Below, piece by piece: positions 43,475-53,009 of a stretch of 64,000 nucleotides of DNA. Within the stretch, counting starts at the first letter, position 1; each line of letters starts with the position of its first letter. The notes beneath the pieces are model-generated. The model made no database searches. It was not told the origin of the DNA and saw only the letters and a program-made list of their open reading frames with translations. Source of the stretch: Sansalvadorimonas sp965243775 (GTDB taxonomy: Bacteria; Pseudomonadota; Gammaproteobacteria; Pseudomonadales; Endozoicomonadaceae); assembly GCA_965243775.1 (NCBI GenBank), contig CBDEWF010000083.1:89290-153289 (forward strand). Direction: 5' to 3'. The translations under genes and the position numbers were made by a program.

Positions 43475-45079
43475 CAGCCTGTCGGACTGGCATCCTCAAG
43501 CCACACTGAATAATTTTTGATCATATTGACCTCAGAAGCCCCGATCTGGCTTCTGAGGCCAGCCATGTCAAACAAAGGATTTTTTCCTTTGTCGCTGTAA
43601 AGCCGCACAATAGAAGCTGACTGCAAACCAATAAAGCACCAGAGCCAGCCACGCTTCATCATTAGCCTGCTTCAGACTGAACATCCGCCGCAAGTTAAAC
43701 GCCAAACACACCAGATCCCACTCTTTCGAGACGGCTTCCAGCCCCCTAACCAGAAAACGCTGATACCCCATCGCATCCTTCTGGATTCCGAAGGTTGGCT
43801 CTATTGTGCATTTTCGACGGCTGTAAATGTCTCGTCCTTCTTGGGTCTGCAAACGCCAGCGCATCCATTCCAGAGCACTGGCTTCATCATCCGGTGCCGG
43901 CGGGTCAGGCTGAAAGCGCTGCAGAGGGGGCAGGTTATGCTCATCCCGCTTTATAGCGATGTAGGGGGTCAGCTCTTCTTTATCCACAGCTGAGACATTG
44001 GCTTCACTGAAATAACCAGTGTCAGCCAGAAGCCCACTGGCCTTGCCAAGAACCGGAGCCAGTATGTGTAATTGCCCAAGTGTCGGCTCAACTTCTTTTT
44101 TGTCATTCGGGGCCTGCGTCACATGACGTGTCACTATCAAACCGCTATCAACGTCCACAGACGCCTGGGCATTGTAAGCCTGCTCGAAGGCACCACCGGA
44201 GGTGGGCATGATACGGGATTCGTCGTCTGTCAGATTGACCTGATCCTTGTCTCTGGCTCCCGGCTCTGGCGGTTTGGGTTCCTTGCCCGGGTGTTTACGC
44301 TCTTGGCGTTTAGCCATTTTTTCTTCGTACTCGGCCTGCTCTTGCTGAAAGCGTTTATCTGCCCTGCGCTCAATTTCTTCTTTGGCTTTGGCAATGACTG
44401 ACAACCGATCTTCCCGTCGCTGGATCTCTTCGGGGATAGACAGGCCATCCGGCAAACCGGTGTTGTCGGCTTCTTCTGCCAGTCTCATCAGATCGGCCAC
44501 TTCTTTTTTCAGCTGCTCTTCGAGCTGACAGGCATACTTGTAGCTCAATGCCTTGTGCTTGCTGGCGTTAGCTTTGATCTTGGTGCCATCAAGACTGACA
44601 TGGCCCAGTTTTAACCAGCCTGCTTCTTTGGCGATGAGCAGAATCTGGACGAAGATATCGCCAACCTCATCATGAAAACGCTTGCGAAAAGCGTTAATGC
44701 TGTCATGGTCAGGATGCTGGTTGGCACAAATAAACCGGAAAGCGAGGGAGTCGTAAGTGGCCTTTTCCAGCTTGCGACTGGAAAAGACACCCGTCGCATA
44801 GCCGTAAAATAATAGGGATAACATCATAGCCGGATGCCAGGCTTTGGAACCTGAGCCTCGGTAAGATTTGAGCAACTTTGACAGATCCAACTGTTCAACA
44901 ACATCCACGACAAAGCGAGCGAGATGGTCTTCGGGCAAATAATCCTGAACACTGGCCGGAAAAAGATCCGGGGTATCCCGATCAATGGGTTTGAATGTCC
45001 ATTTATTCATGAGGCTCTGATGTCACTAAAGCTGGAGGTATTATTCTACCTTGATTTGTGGGTTAAGTCCGACAGGCTG
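43475..45079 (-). mobile_element. IS1182-family-like insertion sequence, complete
   Basis: The element is 1605 bases with perfect 14-bp terminal inverted repeats (CAGCCTGTCGGACT) and is flanked by a 4-base direct repeat CTAG (43471-43474 and 45080-45083). One transposase gene fills it. An 11-bp hairpin (CCTCAGAAGCC / GGCTTCTGAGG) lies inside the left end after the transposase stop. The intact ends, intact transposase and perfect duplication point to a recent insertion. Confidence 0.93.
43568..45010 (-). CDS. IS1182-family-like transposase, 480 aa
   Basis: DDE transposase of the DUF772 plus DDE_Tnp_1_6 architecture. The N-terminal domain shows WHPAMMLSLLFYGYATGVFS, SRKLEKATYDSLAFRFICA and HPDHDSINAFRKRF. 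The catalytic region shows SLDGTKIKANASKHKALS, a charged helical insert (residues about 165-260), the strand LLADTGYFSEANV and the C-terminal IEPTFGIQKDAMGYQRFLVRG. No frameshift or missing part is visible. It is the only gene in the element. Confidence 0.93.
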   Translation of the reverse strand: MNKWTFKPIDRDTPDLFPASVQDYLPEDHLARFVVDVVEQLDLSKLLKSYRGSGSKAWHPAMMLSLLFYGYATGVFSSRKLEKATYDSLAFRFICANQHPDHDSINAFRKRFHDEVGDIFVQILLIAKEAGWLKLGHVSLDGTKIKANASKHKALSYKYACQLEEQLKKEVADLMRLAEEADNTGLPDGLSIPEEIQRREDRLSVIAKAKEEIERRADKRFQQEQAEYEEKMAKRQERKHPGKEPKPPEPGARDKDQVNLTDDESRIMPTSGGAFEQAYNAQASVDVDSGLIVTRHVTQAPNDKKEVEPTLGQLHILAPVLGKASGLLADTGYFSEANVSAVDKEELTPYIAIKRDEHNLPPLQRFQPDPPAPDDEASALEWMRWRLQTQEGRDIYSRRKCTIEPTFGIQKDAMGYQRFLVRGLEAVSKEWDLVCLAFNLRRMFSLKQANDEAWLALVLYWFAVSFYCAALQRQRKKSFV

Positions 45080-47038
45080 CTAGTCGGCAATATCAAAAGC
45101 TACAGGTTCCTGCTGTGGTTCAAGCACCATATCTTCCTGCCCTTCCTTTACTGGCTCTTTCAAATCGTCACTGAACAGCCACTTCCACCATAGCCGGAAA
45201 GTTCCACACTCATCCTGCAGGAACTGGTTAACATTACCTTTGTTGTAATCAATCCTGTCCCGACATGTAGGACAGGTTGGATATTTGGGACCATCATCAT
45301 CACCCAGTTCATAGTCCGGGTAGAAAACCGGGTTGAGGCGGTTCCGATGGACCTGATCACAGTAGCCACAACGATTGATTCCTTTCCGATCCAGCATGCC
45401 AAAAAAGCATTCGGCACAATATCTGTGCTCGTTTTCACAGATCCTGACCATGGTATCACTTTCAAATCTGTCCAGGCACAGTGGACACATGGGATACTGG
45501 CAGGCAGTACCACACACATCACAGGGTTGATCACCAGCCTCATAGTGCCCTTCCTCTTCAGAAATTTTCCGGGATTGATAACGCTTGGCAAAGCCCTGCT
45601 CTGCGCCGTTCTGCCACCAGCTATGGTGCAGAGAAGTCACCAGTCGGTTCACTGCGGCCTGCCCTACGGTACTGACCAGATTTAATAACAATCTGGTGAC
45701 CAGTTCCGGCACCCGAATCTGGAAGTTACTGCTGGTGCGCCATATCTGGGGTTCCTTGGATAACAGCAGCCAGCTGGTCCTTTCTGCATAATCTGAAAAG
45801 CGCGAGTAAAGTGTCATCACTGGCCAAGGGTAAATCAGTGAGCTGTTACTCCAGATAAGATAGTTTTCCCAGCACAGTGGACGATCTGAAAAATTGCAGC
45901 CACTCAAAGGCAGTACCCGCCCCTGGGGATAGTTCCGATCCTCCCAGATCTGGGGAGGAACCAGTAGTTCATAGGGCTGGTAATGAAGACTGCACTCCAG
46001 GGCCTCCAGCTGCCCAAGAGTGCAGTAAACAGGCTTGTCCGGTGAAATCACTGGATTCAGCCTCCGGCATGACAACATCTGGCTGGCCAGATCCAGAACA
46101 TCATGGGATAAAAGGCTGGCATACAGTCGGGCATCCTCACGGGCTCCTCCCTTTCTGACCATATCCAGCAACCAGGGTACCGGCTCATATTCCGCATCCA
46201 GAGAAGCCGTAATCAGCTGCTCCCGCCAGTTGTTATGACTGTCCTGGTAGGTCAACTGGAGCCTCCCTCTGGAAGAACCGGCAATGAGCACCCGATTGAT
46301 ACCCTCCAGCGCCATTTCGGAAATCAGCTTATCCCAAGGATTGGCATGAATGTGGGGTCTGACAATACTGGGTAAACCCGGCATGGAAGGTATGCGGTCA
46401 ATTTCTACTGCCACTGGCTCATCCAGCCCCTCCGGAAAAACAGCCCGGACAAATACCCGGAATGAGAGTTCAATATCATTGACAGGAATCGGGACTACAC
46501 CCTTAACGCGTTTGCCTGACCAGCTTTCCCCAAGGCTTTGATCCGGTATGGCATCACTGTTTTTTTGATCGCCAGAATCCCCCTCCCATTGACTCCAGGC
46601 CTGCCGATACTCACTGGCAAGCTTTAACAGTGGCCCGGTGATATCAGCAATAGAACGATACACCGTCCATATCAGCCAGGCCTGGGAAACACCTCGCAAT
46701 AGAATATTTGCGCTTTCGGGAATATAACTCTGAACAGCCCTGCCAAAAAATTCATGGAACAGCAGGTAGCCTTCTTTCCAGCCGGCTCCGATGATCAATC
46801 CTGTTATGCGTGATGCCAGCTCTTCTGGAACCTTGACTCCTTCAAACAGAACCACCCGGTTTCCAGACACAACATAGGTGCCACTGTCATTCCACGCATA
46901 CCACTGTCCAACATACTCACGCTGTTCCAAAGCCGAAACAGCTTCATGTCCGACAGCTGCTCTAAACCAGCAGAGCAGCACCATAAAAATCATGCCAGAT
47001 AGGAAAATTCGACAGCTAACCAACAGCAGCTCCTGCAA
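45080..47038 (-). CDS. Exported protein with C-terminal RING finger, 652 aa
   Basis: The C-terminal region fits the RING-HC consensus exactly: C518-x2-C521-x12-C534-x3-H538-x2-C541-x2-C544-x12-C557-x2-C560 (DNA 45359-45487). A CDVCGTAC segment at 506-513 and a CPTC pair at 589-592 flank it. RING domains recruit ubiquitin-charged E2 enzymes, so an E3 ligase acting in a eukaryotic host is a reasonable inference. The N-terminus has a basic/hydrophobic signal or anchor (IFLSGMIFMVLLCWF, about residues 12-26). Residues 40-500 have no recognised domain. The stop codon lies in the CTAG target copy of the neighbouring IS; the gene is intact. It is divergent from another exported-protein gene 146 bases away. 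Confidence 0.82.
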   Translation of the reverse strand: MQELLLVSCRIFLSGMIFMVLLCWFRAAVGHEAVSALEQREYVGQWYAWNDSGTYVVSGNRVVLFEGVKVPEELASRITGLIIGAGWKEGYLLFHEFFGRAVQSYIPESANILLRGVSQAWLIWTVYRSIADITGPLLKLASEYRQAWSQWEGDSGDQKNSDAIPDQSLGESWSGKRVKGVVPIPVNDIELSFRVFVRAVFPEGLDEPVAVEIDRIPSMPGLPSIVRPHIHANPWDKLISEMALEGINRVLIAGSSRGRLQLTYQDSHNNWREQLITASLDAEYEPVPWLLDMVRKGGAREDARLYASLLSHDVLDLASQMLSCRRLNPVISPDKPVYCTLGQLEALECSLHYQPYELLVPPQIWEDRNYPQGRVLPLSGCNFSDRPLCWENYLIWSNSSLIYPWPVMTLYSRFSDYAERTSWLLLSKEPQIWRTSSNFQIRVPELVTRLLLNLVSTVGQAAVNRLVTSLHHSWWQNGAEQGFAKRYQSRKISEEEGHYEAGDQPCDVCGTACQYPMCPLCLDRFESDTMVRICENEHRYCAECFFGMLDRKGINRCGYCDQVHRNRLNPVFYPDYELGDDDGPKYPTCPTCRDRIDYNKGNVNQFLQDECGTFRLWWKWLFSDDLKEPVKEGQEDMVLEPQQEPVAFDIAD

Positions 47039-47184
47039 TAGAAGCAGTGGTTTTTTCTGAATCAGGTACTCTCACCTGATAAACCACCAGACAGTTTCTT
47101 CCATCGGACAATTCCAGAAAACCAGAAGTAATGTACTAGGCTGATCGCCTTGCAAATATAGTCTGGATTACAAAATTGGCACGC

Positions 47185-48825
47185 ATGTTGTGTTTCCTCC
47201 GGATTGATACCAGTTTCCTGCTCCTTACTGTGCTTCTGGTAGCCAGCCTGTCTGTCCTTGACGGCCATGCCAGCCCCATGCTGCAGGAGACACTTCTCAA
47301 CGCCCTGCCCAGAGATCTGGCTGAACGAATAGTAGATAACGACCAAACCCTGCAACGCATTGAAATCCAGCCAGCCAGCCAGCAGCTGATATACCCGGAA
47401 CATCCACTGACGCCCCAGCAAGAGCACCATATCAAAATGACTCACCAGTGCCTTGCCAGGGCTCCCCATGATCAGATATCACCTCAGGTGCTTTCCAAGC
47501 CCTTTTTGTACCTTTTCACGACCAGAGACAATAACGAACATATTGTTACCGGGCACTGCCATGACCTATCCACTCTGTTCAGGATTGAGTGTCCAGAAGA
47601 AGCGGGCTCGCCAGCCCTGGTGACTGTTTATGGTGATGACAGTGATACACCTCATGCTGATGACAATACACCCAGACAAGCCTGGCTGCTGACTATTGGT
47701 CACCCCCGGAAACAGCATTCTCCCCCACACCCACGATCACTACTTTTTGCACTGATTCCCCGGGCATTCATGCAGATACGTTTTTATCTGGCGGAATCAC
47801 GGGCACAGAAAATTCACCAGCTTGCTAATGCCTGGCAATCGAGTCAGCAGGAGTTTCAAGATGTACTCAGCCTTCTGGCTGACTGGCGCCATATCCCTGG
47901 AACAGCAGATACCAAACATGGCTATCTTGCCGAAAAAGTGGAAGTTGCAGCCCGCAACGCCCGTGCTCTGGCCATGGGGAAAAGCCGGATTGCCCGAGCA
48001 GAGTCTACTCTCAACCACCCTATCGATTTTTACCTGAACCACCAGCCGATTCAGGAAAAGTGCTACCAGTCAGCAACAGCTTCCCTTAAGGCCATGTCTG
48101 AGCACTGGCAAAACTACAAGGGAGACACAAGGTTTGAGTCTGGCCGATATATGATTCCTCAAGACCAGTACCAGCAGTTAAAGAAAGCTCTCACAGGAAC
48201 AAAACAAACTGCACGAAAAGTTCAGACAGATAAGTTTCTGGAGCTGACTGGAGCAAATACGCTGGATGACATAGTGATTCCTGCGTCAGTCACTTATAAG
48301 GAACTACACAAAGGAAATATCCAATCCACAGTTGCAAAACTGGAGAACGAGTACCGGCAGCTAAATGAACAGGCTCATCAACAACTACTGAGAAACATGA
48401 CCATCCGAAGCCTGCTGACGGGGGCCATGACAGGAGGAGGCTTTGAAGCCCTTCATACGCTGGCAGAACACTACTTCAATCGTCCCCCTCGCAGTGACAG
48501 CAGTCCCTTGTATCGTATTGCCGGCAAGGCGCTGTATGGCAGCCTTGCCAGCTCGGGTACATTTCTGCTGCATGTTAACACCAGCCTGCCCGCACCTGCC
48601 TGTGGAACCATAATTAACAGCTCATTACGGATATTGCATGATGCCGGACAAAGAGTATTTGATCAGCAGGAAGAGGACTTTACCAGCCGGGCCCTTTACA
48701 TAACCGGTGAAGAGGCCTTTGCTGGACTGGGTTCCACTATTTTCAATGGCCAGTTTGCCGGGCAGGTAGCAGGAGCTCTGTCTGGATCTATTCTGTGGTA
48801 CTGGCTGACCTCAGACAGCACCTGA
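47185..48825 (+). CDS. Exported hypothetical protein, 546 aa
   Basis: Not recognised. The ATG at 47185 opens a signal peptide (TSFLLLTVLLVASLSVLDG) with a likely cut after GHA; an in-frame TTG three codons earlier is possible. The central part is helical and charged, with coiled-coil-like stretches (VAKLENEYRQLNEQAHQQLL, near residue 390). The last 150 residues hold Gly/Ala-rich hydrophobic stretches (SLLTGAMTGGGFEAL, LYGSLASSGTFLL, GQVAGALSGSILWYW) that could insert in a membrane. It is divergently transcribed from the RING-protein gene, so both may share a control region (47039-47184). Confidence 0.6.
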   Translation: MLCFLRIDTSFLLLTVLLVASLSVLDGHASPMLQETLLNALPRDLAERIVDNDQTLQRIEIQPASQQLIYPEHPLTPQQEHHIKMTHQCLARAPHDQISPQVLSKPFLYLFTTRDNNEHIVTGHCHDLSTLFRIECPEEAGSPALVTVYGDDSDTPHADDNTPRQAWLLTIGHPRKQHSPPHPRSLLFALIPRAFMQIRFYLAESRAQKIHQLANAWQSSQQEFQDVLSLLADWRHIPGTADTKHGYLAEKVEVAARNARALAMGKSRIARAESTLNHPIDFYLNHQPIQEKCYQSATASLKAMSEHWQNYKGDTRFESGRYMIPQDQYQQLKKALTGTKQTARKVQTDKFLELTGANTLDDIVIPASVTYKELHKGNIQSTVAKLENEYRQLNEQAHQQLLRNMTIRSLLTGAMTGGGFEALHTLAEHYFNRPPRSDSSPLYRIAGKALYGSLASSGTFLLHVNTSLPAPACGTIINSSLRILHDAGQRVFDQQEEDFTSRALYITGEEAFAGLGSTIFNGQFAGQVAGALSGSILWYWLTSDST

Positions 48826-48905
48826 AGCAGACAGTTAGTATTTCGTCGCTTCAGCCATATGGTGGTATGCTTGAGCGGAACTCACCAAGTGCATTATGTA
48901 TTGAT

Positions 48906-50207
48906 ATGGACACATCCGGATTCAACAAGGATCTGATCGCTTTTCTGCAGGATTCTCCCACGGCCTACCATGCCACCGAAGAGATGGCCTGCCGGTTTGC
49001 CGATGCCGGCTTCATAGCATTGAATGAGCGCGACAGCTGGTCGCTCGAACCCGGCAAAAAGTATTTTGTTTCCCGTCAGGATTCAGCAATTATTGCATTC
49101 ACGACAGGCAGTGGGCGCTTTTCCGAACAGGGCATACGCATGGTCGGCGGCCATACTGACAGCCCCTGCCTGAAAGTTAAGCCCAATCCAGAAATCAACA
49201 GCAAGGGGTATCTCCAACTTGGCGTTGAAGTTTACGGCGGTCCCCTGCTGAACCCCTGGTTTGACCGGGATCTGTCACTGGCTGGCCGGGTAACCTGGGA
49301 AAGTAGTAAAGGTGAAATACACAACAGCCTGATTAACTTCAAACGTCCCATTGCCATTATTCCCAGTCTGGCTATTCACCTAGACCGGGAAGCCAACAAG
49401 AAGCGCAGTATCAATCCACAAAAGGATATTCCTCCGGTACTGAGTCAGTTGAAAAAGGGAGATGAAACTCCCAGCTTCCGGGAACTCCTGAGCAAAGAGC
49501 TGCAAAACAGCGGTATCAAACCCGCAGCAGTTCTGGACTACGACCTGTTCTTCTATGACACTCAGACTCCAGCCCTCGTCGGCCTGAATGAAGAGTTTAT
49601 TGCCAGTGCCCGGCTGGACAATCTGCTGAGTTGCTACACTGGCATGCAGGCCCTGATTGAAGCTCAGGATACTGATCAGCCCTGCCTGTTGATCTGCAAC
49701 GATCATGAAGAGGTTGGCAGCTCCTCCCCCACAGGTGCATGCGGTCCCTTCCTGCGCCAGGTTCTGGAACGCATCTTTGATACCCATGATGAATTTGTGC
49801 GAGCCATGCAGAATTCTGTGATGATCTCTGCCGATAACGCCCATGGTGTCCACCCAAACTTTGCCGATCGTCATGATGGCAATCATGGCCCTCTGCTCAA
49901 TGAAGGGGCTGTTCTCAAGATCAATGCCAACCTGCGTTACGCCACAACCAGTGAGACCAGCGCCCTGTTCAAACAACTGTGCAAACAGGAGGGCGTTCCA
50001 GTGCAGACCTTTGTTGCCAGAACGGATATGGGCTGCGGCAGCACCATAGGCCCCCTGACGGCTACAGAACTGGGTGTACGTACACTGGACATCGGTCTGC
50101 CGACCTTTGGCATGCACTCCATTCGGGAGCTGGCAGGCAGTGAAGATGCCGCAGGCCTGGCCCGTGTTTTGAAGCGTTTCTTCCACCAGGAAAAACTGCT
50201 TCCCTGA
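48906..50207 (+). CDS. apeB: M18-family aminopeptidase
   Basis: Cytoplasmic metallo-aminopeptidase of family M18 (probably acting on N-terminal acidic residues). Metal ligands and catalytic residues are visible: H83 in MVGGHTDSPCLK, the Asp in SARLDNLLSCY, the Glu pair in CNDHEEVGSSS, the Asp/His in ISADNAHGVHPN and the C-terminal His in TFGMHSIREL. The 433-aa version from 48906 (MDTSGFNKDLIAFLQDSP) fits the family start and length; the frame is open upstream. The ribosome binding site is weak. A strong hairpin follows the stop. Confidence 0.93.
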   Translation: MDTSGFNKDLIAFLQDSPTAYHATEEMACRFADAGFIALNERDSWSLEPGKKYFVSRQDSAIIAFTTGSGRFSEQGIRMVGGHTDSPCLKVKPNPEINSKGYLQLGVEVYGGPLLNPWFDRDLSLAGRVTWESSKGEIHNSLINFKRPIAIIPSLAIHLDREANKKRSINPQKDIPPVLSQLKKGDETPSFRELLSKELQNSGIKPAAVLDYDLFFYDTQTPALVGLNEEFIASARLDNLLSCYTGMQALIEAQDTDQPCLLICNDHEEVGSSSPTGACGPFLRQVLERIFDTHDEFVRAMQNSVMISADNAHGVHPNFADRHDGNHGPLLNEGAVLKINANLRYATTSETSALFKQLCKQEGVPVQTFVARTDMGCGSTIGPLTATELGVRTLDIGLPTFGMHSIRELAGSEDAAGLARVLKRFFHQEKLLP

Positions 50208-50237
50208 TCTTTACTACCTCAGCACTGTGAACATGCA

Positions 50238-50272
50238 CAGGTTTCTGAAAGAGTCTCTCAATCAGAAACCTG
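50238..50272 (+). terminator. Hairpin after apeB
   Basis: CAGGTTTCTGA and its exact complement pair (11 bp) around a 13-base loop, 31 bases after the apeB stop. The tail is only weakly T-rich (CGTTCTCTTG). Confidence 0.6.
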
Positions 50273-50793
50273 CGTTCTCTTGTGCTAACAGAACCACCTC
50301 CCGCAGGCACAGGGTGGATCCTGCACGAGATGCGTACAAAACCGGATCATGGCTGAAAATCCTTAGTGGTAGTCTGCTCTTCTTGTTAACCGGATTTTCA
50401 CCATGCCTTTACCTGCCGAAACCAAACCCTCCACTCCCTCGTATCCTTCAACGCAGAACCAGACTGGCGAAAATAATCAGCCAGTGGTGACGCAGACCTG
50501 TATAAACACGACAACCGGCGGACAGAAATAGAGTATGAAGAGAGAGAAACTTGTTTTATTCTGAGTGAAAACTGAAAGAAAGTTTTCAACTAACGAAGGG
50601 TTCATCCTGATTTTCTGGCGGGCATCCTGATGGTAAAGCCGGCGAGAAGCAAAAAGGTACAGACAAACCGCGTATGTATAATGCTATAGTGCATGAGGAG
50701 CATTATGCGAATAGCCCGCAACATATCAAAAACAAGGAGGTTATCGCTGTTACCAGCCTGGCGATAACACAGAAAAAGAGAGTGATATTTCCA
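50273..50793. other. Intergenic region upstream of prc
   Basis: About 520 bases with no gene I can support. An 87-codon frame (50227-50490) begins inside the apeB hairpin, lacks a ribosome binding site and resembles nothing I know. A TATAAT at 50677-50682 with only a poor -35 match could be the prc promoter. Confidence 0.45.
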
Positions 50794-52911
50794 ATGCGTT
50801 TCAGCCCAAGACTCTTCAATGCAAGCCTGTTCGCAGTTTCCGTCCTCTGCGTACTGGCCACCCTTAGTTGGGCTCGAGAAGAAAATCTTAATCAACCTCT
50901 AGCCGCCTTAAAGCCGACACTGAACCAGGCTATTGCCAGCGTAAATGCGGTTCAGCTTCTGAAAAACAACTCCTATGAAAAGCTGAAACTTAACGGATCC
51001 AGCTCCGAAAGAATTTTCTCAAGCTATCTGGACACTCTGGACAGAAACCGCAGTTTTTTCCTCGCCTCCGATATCAAGGAATTTTCCAAATACCAGGAAA
51101 CTCTGGATGAAGCCCTTAAAGGTGGCAACCTGCGGCCAGCCTTTGAAATATTCAACCGTTACCGCCAGCGCAGCGAAGAACGCACCCGTTACATGCTGAG
51201 CCTGATCGACAAGGGCATTAGCAAACTTGACTTCAATAAGGATGAAACCCTGGAAGTCGACCGGGAGGATGCCTCCTGGCTAAAAGATATCGAAGAGCAG
51301 CACGACCTCTGGTACCGCCAGCTGAAAGACAGTGTGCTGACCATGAAGCTCAACGACAAGCCCATGTCAGAAATTACCGACCTGCTGAAAAAGCGTTATA
51401 CCAACCAACTGCGCCGCCTGCACCAGACCCGCAGTGAAGATGCTTTCCAGCTGTATCTGAATGCCTATACCCAACTGTACGACCCTCACACTCAATACTT
51501 CTCTCCCCAGAAAGCTGAGAATTTTGATATCAATATGAGCCTGTCTCTGGAGGGAATTGGTGCCGTTCTGCAATCGGAAGATGAGTACACCAAAGTTATC
51601 AGCGTGGTTCCGGCTGGTCCGGCGGATAAAGCAGGGCAGCTTAAGCCCGGGGACAAGATTATCGGTGTGGCCCAGGGTGAAGATGGCAAGATGGAAGACG
51701 TAGTTGGCATGCGCCTGGACGAAGTGGTCAAACTGATTCGGGGAGCAAAAGGGACCCAGGTTCGCCTGGAGATCATCCCTTTCGGTACCAGTGACGGCAA
51801 GAACCGCGTTTACCCTATTATTCGTGACAAGGTCAAACTGGAAGAGCAGTCAGCACAGAAGAATATCATTGAGGTAGGAGAGGGCAAAGACAAAACCCGT
51901 TTAGGTGTCATTGATATTCCCGCCTTTTATATCGATTTCAAGGCACACCAGACTGGTGATCCAAACTACAAAAGTACAACCAGGGATGTTCGCAAGTTAA
52001 TCGAAGAGCTGCAGAAAGATAAGGTCGATGGTCTGATCATTGATCTGCGAAATAATGGTGGAGGCTCCCTCCAGGAAGCAACACAACTTACTGGTTTGTT
52101 CATTGCGGATGGTCCTACAGTCATTGTCAAAGATAATGGTGGGCGAATTCAGGCCCATAATGACCCCGACCCGAATGAACTCTACTCTGGCCCTCTGGTC
52201 GTCCTGATCAATCGCCTCAGCGCTTCAGCTTCTGAGATTTTTGCTGGCGCCATGCAGGATTATCAGAGAGCCTTGGTTATCGGCGAGCAGAGTTTCGGCA
52301 AAGGCACAGTTCAGACTATTCAACCCCTGAACCACGGTCAGCTGAAACTGACTATCGCCAAGTTCTACCGGGTATCTGGTCAAAGCACCCAGAACCGGGG
52401 AATTATTCCTGATATCAGCTTCCCATCACTGTTTGACCATAAAGAGATCGGCGAAAGCTCTCTGACCAACGCCCTGCCTTACAGTGAGATCAAGCCGGTC
52501 TCCTATAAGCCTTTTAAACCTCTGAACGGGTATATTCCTGACCTCAAGAAAGCCCATGAAAAGCGTATTACCACCAACCCTGACTTTCTCTATCTTGAGA
52601 AGCTGCGGGAATACCAGAAGCTTTACGAAGGGCGAACTGAGGTTTTCCTCAATGAAAAAAAGCGTAGGGATGACATCAATAACAGGCGTGAGCGCCGTCT
52701 GGCTATAGAGAATGAGCTGCGCGAGGCTAAAGGTGAAGAGCCTTACAAGAACCTGGAGGAGCTGGAAGAAGCTCAAAACAACCATTTCAGCCAGACCAAC
52801 AAGGATCGTAAGCCAGAAGATGATGCCCTTCTAATGGAAACCGGGAATATTCTGGCCGATCTGATCCGGCATAAAGGGCCTATGGTTGCCAGAAATCTGC
52901 CCAGGGGATAA
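50794..52911 (+). CDS. prc: Tail-specific C-terminal processing protease
   Basis: Periplasmic serine protease of family S41A that trims C-terminal tails and degrades tagged or misfolded periplasmic proteins, including peptidoglycan hydrolases. The start at 50794 (MRFSPRLFNASLFAVSVLCV) opens a signal peptide ending near SWA. A PDZ domain (LEGIGAVLQSEDEYTKVISV, VPAGPADKAGQLKPGDKII) precedes the catalytic dyad S478 (NRLSASASEIFAG) and K503 (GEQSFGKGTVQ), spaced 25 apart as in E. coli Prc. The 705-aa length fits (E. coli 682), with a charged helical C-terminal domain. A terminator follows. Confidence 0.96.
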   Translation: MRFSPRLFNASLFAVSVLCVLATLSWAREENLNQPLAALKPTLNQAIASVNAVQLLKNNSYEKLKLNGSSSERIFSSYLDTLDRNRSFFLASDIKEFSKYQETLDEALKGGNLRPAFEIFNRYRQRSEERTRYMLSLIDKGISKLDFNKDETLEVDREDASWLKDIEEQHDLWYRQLKDSVLTMKLNDKPMSEITDLLKKRYTNQLRRLHQTRSEDAFQLYLNAYTQLYDPHTQYFSPQKAENFDINMSLSLEGIGAVLQSEDEYTKVISVVPAGPADKAGQLKPGDKIIGVAQGEDGKMEDVVGMRLDEVVKLIRGAKGTQVRLEIIPFGTSDGKNRVYPIIRDKVKLEEQSAQKNIIEVGEGKDKTRLGVIDIPAFYIDFKAHQTGDPNYKSTTRDVRKLIEELQKDKVDGLIIDLRNNGGGSLQEATQLTGLFIADGPTVIVKDNGGRIQAHNDPDPNELYSGPLVVLINRLSASASEIFAGAMQDYQRALVIGEQSFGKGTVQTIQPLNHGQLKLTIAKFYRVSGQSTQNRGIIPDISFPSLFDHKEIGESSLTNALPYSEIKPVSYKPFKPLNGYIPDLKKAHEKRITTNPDFLYLEKLREYQKLYEGRTEVFLNEKKRRDDINNRRERRLAIENELREAKGEEPYKNLEELEEAQNNHFSQTNKDRKPEDDALLMETGNILADLIRHKGPMVARNLPRG

Positions 52912-52940
52912 CCAGATAGTTTATTGCGTGTAGACACATA

Positions 52941-52981
52941 AAAAAGCAACCTTGGCTATGTGAAGCAGGGTTGCTTTTTTG
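52941..52981 (+). terminator. Rho-independent terminator of prc
   Basis: AAAAAAGCAACC pairs with GGTTGCTTTTTT around a 17-base loop. It also lies just past the stop of the converging gene at 53010, so it can serve both directions. Confidence 0.88.
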
Positions 52982-53009
52982 TTCTCAGGATTTGAAAACC
53001 CTTATTCAA

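Noticed and set aside
50227..50490. An 87-codon plus-strand frame between apeB and prc
   Set aside because: It starts inside the hairpin after apeB, lacks a ribosome binding site and its translation is Pro/Arg-rich without resemblance to a known family.
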